Notes: a model not told the origin generated them from the letters alone. Numbered from the stretch's first letter, positions 1 to 6,622 are shown. The stretch is 9,066 nucleotides of DNA from Candidatus Faecivivens stercoripullorum (GCA_018715285.1 DVLW01000053.1:1-9066); one strand, 5' to 3'. Numbers and translations are program-made.

Positions 1-2
1 TC

Positions 3-116
3 TATGATAAGCAAAAGCTGCGTATTTTTGAAAATGTAAATTGTATTTCAAAACAGGTTTATTTACATTTTATCATAACGGAAAAAGAATACAACCGATG
101 CTTTTGCAAAAATCAT
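3..116. repeat. AT-rich nested inverted repeats upstream of the ilv promoter
   Basis: No gene is visible in the first 250 bases. This stretch holds an exact 11-bp inverted repeat, AAAATGTAAAT at 31-41 against ATTTACATTTT at 61-71, with a 19-nt loop. An outer exact 8-bp pair, TATGATAA at 3-10 and TTATCATA at 70-77, continues it, so 61-77 can be paired almost without a break. A third pair, GCAAAAGC at 11-18 and GCTTTTGC at 100-107, crosses these. There is no GC-rich stem with a T tract, so this is not a normal intrinsic terminator. It may be a protein-binding region or the end of an upstream transcript; the role is unknown. Confidence 0.5.
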
Positions 117-135
117 GATAAATTTCAAAAAGTCC

Positions 136-164
136 TTGACAAATTGTAATACCTATCCTATAAT
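136..164 (+). promoter_or_regulatory. Consensus sigma-A promoter of the ilv operon
   Basis: A perfect -35 hexamer TTGACA (136-141) and a perfect -10 hexamer TATAAT (159-164) are separated by 17 bp. The sequence just upstream is rich in A and T tracts, as expected for an UP element. Transcription should start near 170-172, giving a leader of roughly 80 nt before ilvB. A promoter this close to consensus would be very strong unless repressed or controlled in the leader. No T-box core or T-box terminator follows it. Confidence 0.88.
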
Positions 165-172
165 AAAAATCA

Positions 173-255
173 ATCTCCTGAATATGGGGGATTTATACCT
201 ACAACATATCATACAATACCCCATATTGTCATACAGGGATAATCTTCAAGGAGGT
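173..255 (+). promoter_or_regulatory. ilvB mRNA leader with two competing folds
   Basis: The leader contains AATATGGGG (181-189), exactly complementary to CCCCATATT (219-227), enclosing a 29-nt loop. CCTG at 177-180 can extend this stem by pairing with CAGG at 234-237, across a 6-nt bulge. Alternatively, bases 173-179 (ATCTCCT) can pair over 7 bp, with one wobble, with 249-255, which covers the AAGGAGG ribosome binding site. The two extensions share bases 177-179 and exclude each other. The pairings are seen directly; a regulatory switch is inference. No T tract follows the hairpin, so it is not a transcription terminator. Confidence 0.45.
248..254 (+). promoter_or_regulatory. Ribosome binding site that decides the ilvB start
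   Basis: AAGGAGG is a near-perfect Shine-Dalgarno sequence. The first in-frame GTG (254-256) overlaps its last base and cannot be served by it. The GTG at 263-265 lies 8 nt downstream, which is ideal spacing, so translation of ilvB most likely begins there. Confidence 0.85.
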
Positions 256-262
256 GCAGCCC

Positions 263-1903
263 GTGATCACAACCGTCAGCGAAGCAATGGTCCGTTGTCT
301 GGAAGCAGAAGGAGTAGAAACCATTTTCGGCTATCCTGGAGCAACGATCTGCCCTTTTTATGACGCGCTGTCCCGCTCGAACATCCGGCATGTGCTGGTT
401 CGTACCGAGCAAAATGCCGGACACGCAGCCAACGGTTACGCCCGTATGACCGGGAAACCCGCTGTCTGTGTCGTTACCTCCGGTCCTGGTGCAACCAACC
501 TGATTACCGGTATTTCAACCGCTTATATGGATTCCATTCCGATGGTTATTATCACCGGTCAGGTCGTTTCCTCCCTGCTGGGAAGCGACGTCTTTCAGGA
601 AGTCGACATCACCGGCTCGGTTGAAGCGTTTATTAAACACAGCTATCTGATCAAGGACCCGAAAGATATCGGGCGTATATTTAAAGAAGCATTTTATATT
701 GCCGGAACCGGACGCCCCGGACCTGTACTGATCGATATTCCGATGGATGTACAGAAGATGGAAATCGATTTTTCCTATCCGGAAAAGGTGTCTATCCGTT
801 CTTACCGTCCCAGCTTTAAAGGACATATCGGACAGATTAACAAAGCTGCCGCGGCTATTGCCAAAGCAAAACGTCCTCTGATTGTTGCCGGCGGCGGTAT
901 CTTCATCAGCAAAGCGGAAGAAACCCTTCGTGCTTTTGCGGCTAAAACAAAAATTCCTGTCGTTACTACTCTGATGGGAATCGGTGCTCTCCGGCCGGAT
1001 GATCCTTCTTCCCTTGGTATGATTGGAATGCACGGTATCCGTCCTGCCAACTACGCTGTTCATCAGGCAGATGTACTCATTCTGTGCGGCGCACGTGTTG
1101 CTGACCGTACCATTCCCAATCCGGAAGCGCTGGCACGGCATAAAACGATTATACATATGGACGTCGACCCGGCCGAAATCGGCAAAAATATCGGAGTTGA
1201 TATTCCGGTCGTCGGTGATATCCGGATGATTCTCTCTCAGCTGACGGAAGCCGCCTGTGACGGCGGAATGAATATTGACGGTAGCGGATGGGATGAATGG
1301 TGGGAAGAACTGCATCACCAGCAGAAAGAATACCACCCAGACCATGGAGAACGCAAAAACTACGTCAATCCCAAGCTCTTTATGCACGCGCTGTATGAAA
1401 AGCTCCCGGAAGACTCCATTATCGTCGCAGACGTCGGACAGAACCAAATGTGGGCGGCCAATGAGTTTTCGGTCAAAAAAGGACGTTTCCTTACTTCCGG
1501 CGGCATGGGTACAATGGGATATTCTCTTCCCTGTGCAATCGGTGCAAAGGCAGCCTGTCCCGATCGGATGACTGTATCGGTATGCGGTGACGGTTCCTTC
1601 CAGATGTGCTTTATGGAGCTGGCGACCGAGTGCCAGCATAACATCCCGGTCAAAACGGTTGTATTTACCAACAACCGTCTGGGTATGGTTCGTGAGCACC
1701 AGAGAGTCGCATGGGACAATAATCTGACCGCTGTTTTCCTGGATGGAAGCCCGGATTTTGCAAAGCTGGCCGAAGCATACGGTATCCCTTCTGCACGCAT
1801 CCATCTCAATGACCAGATCGAGCTGGCAATCGACAGCCTGATTCATTCGGAAGGTTCTTTCCTTCTGGAAGTCATCGTCGATCCGCTTGAATCGACTTTG
1901 TAA
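263..1903 (+). CDS. ilvB: Acetolactate synthase large (catalytic) subunit
   Basis: This is the ThDP-dependent enzyme that condenses two pyruvates to 2-acetolactate, or pyruvate with 2-ketobutyrate, the first shared step of valine, leucine and isoleucine synthesis. The product is 546 residues, close to the family norm of about 550-575. The N-terminal pyrimidine-binding domain has FGYPGA (about 22-27) and the catalytic glutamate E49 in RTEQNAGHAANGYAR. A central FAD-type domain carries GARVADR and HMDVDPAEIGKN. The C-terminal ThDP domain has GDGSF (442-446) ending in NN (470-471). The central motifs fit an FAD-containing biosynthetic enzyme rather than catabolic AlsS. Two positions are unusual: GQVV where GQVP is common, and MVREHQ where MVRQWQ is common. 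The GTG start at 263 is chosen from its ribosome binding site. It is followed 12 nt later by the regulatory subunit. Confidence 0.96.
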   Translation: MITTVSEAMVRCLEAEGVETIFGYPGATICPFYDALSRSNIRHVLVRTEQNAGHAANGYARMTGKPAVCVVTSGPGATNLITGISTAYMDSIPMVIITGQVVSSLLGSDVFQEVDITGSVEAFIKHSYLIKDPKDIGRIFKEAFYIAGTGRPGPVLIDIPMDVQKMEIDFSYPEKVSIRSYRPSFKGHIGQINKAAAAIAKAKRPLIVAGGGIFISKAEETLRAFAAKTKIPVVTTLMGIGALRPDDPSSLGMIGMHGIRPANYAVHQADVLILCGARVADRTIPNPEALARHKTIIHMDVDPAEIGKNIGVDIPVVGDIRMILSQLTEAACDGGMNIDGSGWDEWWEELHHQQKEYHPDHGERKNYVNPKLFMHALYEKLPEDSIIVADVGQNQMWAANEFSVKKGRFLTSGGMGTMGYSLPCAIGAKAACPDRMTVSVCGDGSFQMCFMELATECQHNIPVKTVVFTNNRLGMVREHQRVAWDNNLTAVFLDGSPDFAKLAEAYGIPSARIHLNDQIELAIDSLIHSEGSFLLEVIVDPLESTL

Positions 1904-1915
1904 GGGGGACGGGAT

Positions 1916-2407
1916 ATGAAACATACACTTTCTGTTCTGGTTGAAAACCACGCCGGTGTTCTTTCACGGGTATCCGGTTTGTTTGCCAGACGCGGTTTCA
2001 ATATCGATTCCCTCGCAGTTGGTACGACATCTGAACCCAGCGTTTCCTGTATTACCATTGTGGTAGATGACAAGGAAAACGCCATCGAACAGATTGAAAA
2101 GCAGCTCAACAAACTGATTGATGTCATTAAGGTCAAGGACTTTACCCCGACAGAAATTATTTCCCGGGAACTGATGATGATTAAGGTCAATGCAACTGGT
2201 CAGACACGTCAGGAAATCAAGGAACTGGCGGATATGTATGGCGCAAAAATCGCCGATATTACCCGCAACTCGATGACAATTGAATGCTGCAATACCACTG
2301 AACGATTGGAAAACCTGCTGGATATTGTCCGTCCCTACGGATTAAAGCAGGTCATCCGTACCGGTTCGATTGCTCTGGAAAAGGGCAGCGAACAGTTTTC
2401 CATTTAA
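1916..2407 (+). CDS. ilvN: Acetolactate synthase small (regulatory) subunit
   Basis: This is the regulatory partner of the large subunit; it activates the catalytic subunit and confers valine feedback inhibition. The 163-residue protein is the usual IlvN/IlvH size (often called ilvH). An N-terminal ACT domain spans about residues 3-76, with the conserved LVENHAGVLSRVSGLFARRG and the following FNIDSLAVG. A C-terminal ALS small-subunit domain spans about 84-157 and ends in RTGSIALEKG. The ATG follows the ribosome binding site AGGGGG (1903-1908) by 7 nt, and only 12 nt separate it from the ilvB stop, so the two subunits are made from one transcript. The N and G of the ENHAG motif, which form the effector site in the family, are present, so valine sensitivity is plausible. 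Confidence 0.96.
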   Translation: MKHTLSVLVENHAGVLSRVSGLFARRGFNIDSLAVGTTSEPSVSCITIVVDDKENAIEQIEKQLNKLIDVIKVKDFTPTEIISRELMMIKVNATGQTRQEIKELADMYGAKIADITRNSMTIECCNTTERLENLLDIVRPYGLKQVIRTGSIALEKGSEQFSI

Positions 2408-2414
2408 AAGCCCT

Positions 2415-2431
2415 GCCGGAGAGTTTCCGGC
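2415..2431 (+). other. Intercistronic hairpin between ilvN and ilvC
   Basis: GCCGGA (2415-2420) and TCCGGC (2426-2431) form a 6-bp GC-rich stem with a GAGTT loop directly after the ilvN stop. No T tract follows, so transcription should continue into ilvC. Such hairpins can mark RNA processing or stabilise the downstream part of an mRNA, which would suit stronger expression of ilvC. The hairpin is seen; the role is inferred. Confidence 0.5.
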
Positions 2432-2479
2432 TCAGCCCATCATATATCTCACAACAATAATTTTTAGGAGGAAATTCCC

Positions 2480-3502
2480 ATGGCAGTTAAAATCTACTAT
2501 CAGAAAGATTGCGATATCCACGCTCTTGACGGCAAAAAAGTTGCCATCATCGGTTACGGTTCCCAGGGTCATGCTCATGCACTGAACCTGCGTGATTCCG
2601 GTGTTGACGTTGTTGTTGGTCTGTACGAAGGCTCCAAGTCTGCTGAAAAGGCTAAAAAAGCTGGCCTGACCGTTATGAGCGTCGCTGAGGCTACCAAAGC
2701 TGCTGACATCATCATGGTCCTGATCCCCGACGAAAAACAGGCTGATGTTTACAAGACCGAAATCGCTCCCAACCTGACCGAAGGCAAGACCCTTGCTTTT
2801 GCACATGGTTTTAACATCCACTTCAAACAGATCGTTCCTCCCGCAAACGTTGACGTTATCATGATCGCTCCTAAAGGCCCTGGTCATACCGTCCGTTCTG
2901 AATATCTGGAAGGCCATGGTGTTCCGGACCTGATCGCAATCCATCAGGATTACTCCGGTCACGCTCTGGACAACGGTCTGGCTTACGCTGCTGGTATCGG
3001 CGGCGCAAGAGCAGGCGTTCTGGAAACCACCTTCAAGATCGAAACTGAAACCGACCTGTTCGGTGAACAGTGCGTCCTGTGCGGTGGTGTTACCGCTCTG
3101 ATGACCGCTGGTTTTGAAACTCTGGTTGAAGCTGGTTACGCTCCTGAGAACGCTTACTTCGAGTGCATCCATGAGATGAAACTGATCGTTGATCTGATCT
3201 ACAACGGCGGCTTCACCAAGATGCGTTATTCCATCTCTGATACCGCTGAATTCGGCGATTACGAGACCGGCAAGCGCCTGATTACTGACGCTACCAAGGC
3301 TGAAATGAAGAAAGTCCTCTCTGAAATTCAGGATGGTACCTTTGCTTCCAAGTGGATCTCCGAGAACAAATCCGGCGGACGTGCACACTTCCTCGCTTCC
3401 CGTGCAAAAGCTGCTGAACATCAGCTGGAGAGCGTCGGCGCTGAGCTGCGTAAACTCTACTCCTGGAACAACGAAGAAGACAAATACGACGAGACCAAAT
3501 AA
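2480..3502 (+). CDS. ilvC: Ketol-acid reductoisomerase
   Basis: This enzyme isomerises and reduces 2-acetolactate or 2-aceto-2-hydroxybutyrate to the dihydroxy acids that lead to valine, leucine and isoleucine, using Mg2+ and NAD(P)H. At 340 residues it is a short class I enzyme. The Rossmann motif GYGSQGHAHALNLRDSG lies at about 25-41. Catalytic-domain residues include H109, K132 in APKGPGH, D192 and E196 in TDLFGEQ, and E228 and E232 in FECIHE. The cofactor loop reads GLYEGSKS (47-54): both serines that hold the NADPH phosphate remain, but the usual arginine is Tyr49. The ATG follows an AGGAGG site. Codon choice is strongly biased (GCT, CTG, GAC, GTT), suggesting high expression. It is the last gene of the ilv operon, 72 nt after ilvN. 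Confidence 0.97.
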   Translation: MAVKIYYQKDCDIHALDGKKVAIIGYGSQGHAHALNLRDSGVDVVVGLYEGSKSAEKAKKAGLTVMSVAEATKAADIIMVLIPDEKQADVYKTEIAPNLTEGKTLAFAHGFNIHFKQIVPPANVDVIMIAPKGPGHTVRSEYLEGHGVPDLIAIHQDYSGHALDNGLAYAAGIGGARAGVLETTFKIETETDLFGEQCVLCGGVTALMTAGFETLVEAGYAPENAYFECIHEMKLIVDLIYNGGFTKMRYSISDTAEFGDYETGKRLITDATKAEMKKVLSEIQDGTFASKWISENKSGGRAHFLASRAKAAEHQLESVGAELRKLYSWNNEEDKYDETK

Positions 3503-3528
3503 TTTTCGCCGTTTATACCGGTTACATA

Positions 3529-3561
3529 CTCCCGCGGCCAGATGGCTGCGGGAGTTTTTTT
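3529..3561 (+). terminator. Intrinsic terminator of the ilv operon
   Basis: An 11-bp stem pairs 3529-3539 with 3544-3554 with a single G-T wobble. It begins CTCCCGC, ends GCGGGAG and has an AGAT tetraloop. Seven T residues follow at 3555-3561. It lies 27 nt after the ilvC stop. Confidence 0.95.
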
Positions 3562-3591
3562 GCGTGGATAAAATTATAGATATCTTGAATT

Positions 3592-3634
3592 TTTACATTA
3601 ATTTGACTATATCTTCTTTTACAATTTATTCTGT
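3592..3634 (+). promoter_or_regulatory. Candidate PhoP-type direct repeats upstream of phoA
   Basis: TTTACA (3592-3597) is followed after 5 nt by TTGACT (3603-3608). TTTACA occurs again (3618-3623), followed after 5 nt by TTCTGT (3629-3634). Both pairs keep the 11-bp period known for Bacillus PhoP binding sites (TTAACA-like repeats). The second pair overlaps the proposed -35 region. Their position in front of an alkaline phosphatase supports control by phosphate starvation, but the region is AT-rich and chance similarity is possible. Confidence 0.4.
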
Positions 3635-3645
3635 CTCTTTATACT
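3618..3645 (+). promoter_or_regulatory. Probable promoter of the alkaline phosphatase gene
   Basis: TTTACA (3618-3623) and TATACT (3640-3645) are separated by 16 bp. The start point would be near 3652, giving a leader of about 57 nt. That leader contains a small stable hairpin, CCCGG (3662-3666) and CCGGG (3671-3675) with a CTTA loop, which could protect the 5' end of the mRNA. The strong ilv terminator upstream makes an own promoter likely. Confidence 0.6.
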
Positions 3646-3708
3646 AGCAGTCGAAAGGTGACCCGGCTTACCGGGAAAGATACCATTCAACTTATTGGAG
3701 GAGAAATT

Positions 3709-5295
3709 ATGAAAAAGATCGTTCCTATTCTGCTGTCGATGATTACAGCTGCTTCTGTACTGGGAGGCTGCACTTCTGACAACGCCGGTTCCGAATCCAC
3801 TGCATCTGTTAATGAGACCCCTGTTCAGGCAGTGTCTGAAGAACCTATTGAAGCAACACCTCTTGCCGCTACTTCTACCGGAAAAACACCCAAATACGTC
3901 TTCCTCTTTATCGGCGACGGCATGAGCTATCCTCAGATTCAGTCCACCGCTGACTACCTCGGCGCACTGAAAGACACCGATTATTTCCAGGCACAGCCCA
4001 GCCTTGACGACAATAAAGGCGCAAAACTCGAAGGCCCCAGCTACCTCAACTTCATGAACTTTGACGTTGCCGGTTCCGCTGTCACTTTTGACTCCAACAG
4101 CTTTGCTCCCGACTCTGCTTCCACCGCTACTTCCATCGCAACCGGTCATAAGACCTACTCCGGCACCATCAACATGAGCGAGGATTACAAGACCGCTTAT
4201 GAAACGATTGCCGAACAGGTTCACGAGCAGAAAGGCATGAGCGTCGGTGTCATCAGCTCGGTTAACCTCAACCATGCAACACCCGCTGCATTCTACGCAC
4301 ATCAGGCAAGCCGCAGCAATTACTATGAAATCGGTCTGGAACTGATTGATTCCGGTTTTGAATACTTCTCCGGCGGCGGACTGCTCAAACCCACCGGTTC
4401 TGACGGCAAACAGGCTGACCTGTATACGCTGGCAGAAGATGCAGGCTACAACGTAGTCAAGACCCAGGAAGAAGCTGAAGCAGTCTCGGAAGGCCCTGTC
4501 ATCATCATCGACGAACATCTCGCAGATGGCGACGCAATGGCTTATGAGCTTGACCGTACCGATGATATGTGGTCGCTGGCCGATCATGTCGAAAAAGGTA
4601 TTGAAGTTCTGGAAGACGATAAAGACGGCTTCTTTATGATGTGCGAAGGCGGTAAGATCGACTGGGCATGTCATGCAAACGACGCTGCTTCCTCTATCCA
4701 TGATACCGAGGCTTTTGCAGACGCAGTTCAGGTCGCCATCGACTTTGGCAAAAAACATCCCAAAGATACCCTGATTCTGGTCACCGGCGACCATGAGACC
4801 GGCGGATTGTCCATCGGTTTTGCAGGTACTGACTATGATACCTATCTGACCCTGCTGAAAAACCAGAAGATTTCCTTTGCAAAATTCGATTCCGACTATG
4901 TCGCCGGATATAAGGAAAACAAGACCAGCTTTGACGCCGTTCTGAAAGATGTTGAAAAACTGTTTGGTCTGAAAGCTTCCGGCAGTGAAACCGATAAGAT
5001 GGTCCTGACCAGCTATGAACTCAGCTGCCTCAAGGCTGCTTACGAAAAGAGCATCAACGGTACTTCTTCGGCTGACGCTCAGGAAGAATATGTTCTGTAC
5101 GGCACCTATGAACCTCTGACCGTTACCATCACCCATATCCTCAACAATAAATCCGGTATCAGCTTTACTTCCTACAGCCACACCGGTCTGCCGGTTGCTG
5201 TTCTGGCAGAAGGCGCAGGCGCTGACCAATTCGAAGGATACTACGACAACACCCAGATCTACAGCAGACTGGCTTCTCTTCTGAAGATCAAATAA
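3709..5295 (+). CDS. phoA: Alkaline phosphatase, secreted lipoprotein
   Basis: This is a metal-dependent phosphomonoesterase that releases inorganic phosphate outside the cell. The 528-residue product begins with a lipoprotein signal: MKK, a hydrophobic stretch and lipobox LGGC (18-21), so it should be anchored to the outer face of the membrane, followed by a low-complexity Ser/Thr/Glu linker to about residue 58. The family core is complete: D70 in FIGDG, nucleophile S136 in DSAS, T191 in ATPAA, substrate Arg202, E313, D318 and H322 in EGGKIDWACH, D361-H362 in GDHETGG, and H491 in SHTG. Relative to the E. coli enzyme, H189 replaces D153 and W319 replaces K328. The ATG at 3709 is preferred over an upstream GTG at 3658 because it begins the signal peptide and follows GGAGG (3697-3701) by 7 nt. 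It ends with tandem TAATAA stops. Confidence 0.95.
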   Translation: MKKIVPILLSMITAASVLGGCTSDNAGSESTASVNETPVQAVSEEPIEATPLAATSTGKTPKYVFLFIGDGMSYPQIQSTADYLGALKDTDYFQAQPSLDDNKGAKLEGPSYLNFMNFDVAGSAVTFDSNSFAPDSASTATSIATGHKTYSGTINMSEDYKTAYETIAEQVHEQKGMSVGVISSVNLNHATPAAFYAHQASRSNYYEIGLELIDSGFEYFSGGGLLKPTGSDGKQADLYTLAEDAGYNVVKTQEEAEAVSEGPVIIIDEHLADGDAMAYELDRTDDMWSLADHVEKGIEVLEDDKDGFFMMCEGGKIDWACHANDAASSIHDTEAFADAVQVAIDFGKKHPKDTLILVTGDHETGGLSIGFAGTDYDTYLTLLKNQKISFAKFDSDYVAGYKENKTSFDAVLKDVEKLFGLKASGSETDKMVLTSYELSCLKAAYEKSINGTSSADAQEEYVLYGTYEPLTVTITHILNNKSGISFTSYSHTGLPVAVLAEGAGADQFEGYYDNTQIYSRLASLLKIK

Positions 5296-5313
5296 TAAGC
5301 TGCGATCGGACCT

Positions 5314-5335
5314 TCTGACTGCATAGCCTGTCAGA
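5314..5335 (+). other. Small hairpin after the phoA stop
   Basis: TCTGAC (5314-5319) and GTCAGA (5330-5335) form a 6-bp stem with a 10-nt loop. No T tract follows, so it may protect the 3' end of the mRNA rather than terminate transcription. Confidence 0.3.
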
Positions 5336-5370
5336 CACCAACACACACGCCTTTTCCTATCCATATTCCA

Positions 5371-5406
5371 AAATCAGCTCCTGTCTTTCAAGGCAGGGGC
5401 TGGTTT
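5371..5406 (+). terminator. Terminator or attenuator between phoA and the YibE/F gene
   Basis: Bases 5371-5386 pair with 5391-5406, with a TTCA loop and a few G-T wobbles. The core is CAGCTCCTG against CAGGGGCTG, and the arms end in AAA and TTT. The T tract is only three bases, so termination may be incomplete. The next gene starts 22 nt after the stem and has no clear promoter of its own. Partial read-through from phoA is therefore plausible. Confidence 0.55.
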
Positions 5407-5427
5407 AATAGAAAGGATTCTTTTTCA

Positions 5428-6600
5428 GTGTCAGTCAACCATATCCGTCAAAACATTATCAACTTCTTTTCTCAATACCGCCAGAATTTCCGTTATCACG
5501 CGCCTGTACTGACCTGTCTGGCAGCAATTGTCCTTTTGTGGTTTTTGCCCACAGGGTTTGAAGACGCACTGGTCTATCAGGATGCCGAAAGATGCCGGGC
5601 AAGTGTACTTTCTGTTGACGACTCGGCAATTATTGATACCGGGCTTGTCCGGTCGGGTGAACAGGTCTGCACCATCCGGATACTGGACGGTATCTTCAAG
5701 GACGAGGAAACCACCGCTGTCAACATGCTAAACGGATCACTGGAACAGGATAAACTGTTTTCACCGGGTGATACCGCGATGGTCGTAATCAGCCATGCAG
5801 ATGGAAAGATTCTCAATGTAACCATGACCGACCATTACCGGATTGGCGGAGAATTGCTGATGGGAATCGGATTTGCAGCGTTTCTGATTCTGTTTGCCGG
5901 ACGGACAGGTATAAGGGCAATTGCATCTTTCGTACTGACTGTTTTGTGCCTTTGGAAGATTCTGGTGCCGTGTTACCTGAAAGGCTGGAATCCTATCTGG
6001 CTGGGGCTGCTGATTACCCTGTTTTTAACGGTATTGATTATTGCGCTGGTATATGGGTTTGACCGCAGATGTCTGGCGGCGGTATCCGGGTCTTTTCTGG
6101 GAATACTGGTCACCTGTATTCTGGGCATCCTGTTTACCGATCTGTTTAAAATCCATGGCGCAGTCATGGCATATTCAGAAAGCCTGCTCTATTCGGGATA
6201 CCAGCATCTGAACCTGACCAGTATCTTTATGGCTTCGATTTTTATCGGCGCTTCGGGCGCTGTAATGGACCTGAGTGTCGATATTGCGTCCGCAGTTTAT
6301 GAGGTCGTCGAAAAACGTCCCGATCTTTCCTGGAAAGAAGCGTTCGGTTCCGGTCTGACGGTAGGACGTAATGCCATGGGAACGATGACCACGACACTGC
6401 TGTTTGCTTACTCAGGCGGATATATCGCGTTGCTGATGGTATTTATGGCACAGGGCACGCCGATGGACAACATCCTCAACTACAAGTATGTTGCCGCCGA
6501 ACTGATTCACACGGTTATCGGTTCTTTTGGACTGGTCACGGTTGCGCCGTTTACCGCTCTTTGCTCTGGTATTCTGTTTACTGCAAAAAAGCGAAGATAA
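5428..6600 (+). CDS. YibE/F family polytopic membrane protein
   Basis: The 390-residue product has the YibE/F family layout; the biochemical function of this family is not established. One N-terminal membrane helix (about 25-41) is followed by an extracytoplasmic domain (about 45-135) of beta-rich character. A bundle of six or seven membrane segments follows (about 141-157, 162-181, 188-208, 215-235, 263-283, 322-340, 355-385). The most conserved block is GASGAVMDLSVDIASAVYEV (275-294), followed by the SGLTVGRNAMGTMTTTLL region (308-325) with its likely functional Arg, Asn and Thr residues. The start is GTG, 10 nt after GAAAGGA (5411-5417). It lies 132 nt after phoA on the same strand, behind a hairpin that may only partly terminate. 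Transport is often guessed for the family, but nothing here shows a substrate. Confidence 0.85.
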   Translation: MSVNHIRQNIINFFSQYRQNFRYHAPVLTCLAAIVLLWFLPTGFEDALVYQDAERCRASVLSVDDSAIIDTGLVRSGEQVCTIRILDGIFKDEETTAVNMLNGSLEQDKLFSPGDTAMVVISHADGKILNVTMTDHYRIGGELLMGIGFAAFLILFAGRTGIRAIASFVLTVLCLWKILVPCYLKGWNPIWLGLLITLFLTVLIIALVYGFDRRCLAAVSGSFLGILVTCILGILFTDLFKIHGAVMAYSESLLYSGYQHLNLTSIFMASIFIGASGAVMDLSVDIASAVYEVVEKRPDLSWKEAFGSGLTVGRNAMGTMTTTLLFAYSGGYIALLMVFMAQGTPMDNILNYKYVAAELIHTVIGSFGLVTVAPFTALCSGILFTAKKRR

Positions 6601-6622
6601 AATTACATCAAATATAACACAA

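Noticed and set aside
171..253. A T-box riboswitch in the ilv leader
   Set aside because: The leader is only about 80 nt and has neither a T-box core sequence nor a terminator with T tract, so a T-box cannot fit.
515..1951. A 478-codon minus-strand open frame opposite ilvB
   Set aside because: It is an antisense shadow of a certain gene, with no family motif and a composition typical of such shadows.
2432..3421. A 329-codon minus-strand open frame opposite ilvC
   Set aside because: It is opposite a highly expressed, codon-biased gene, and its product matches no known domain that I can recognise.
3658..3708. Upstream GTG start for the alkaline phosphatase
   Set aside because: It would put 17 residues before the lipoprotein signal peptide and has no ribosome binding site at proper spacing. 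ATG 3709 has both.
3619..5364. A 581-codon open frame on the minus strand covering the whole alkaline phosphatase gene
   Set aside because: It is the mirror of a strongly codon-biased gene. Its translation is Phe-, Val- and Cys-rich with no recognisable motif, and it crosses the phoA promoter region.
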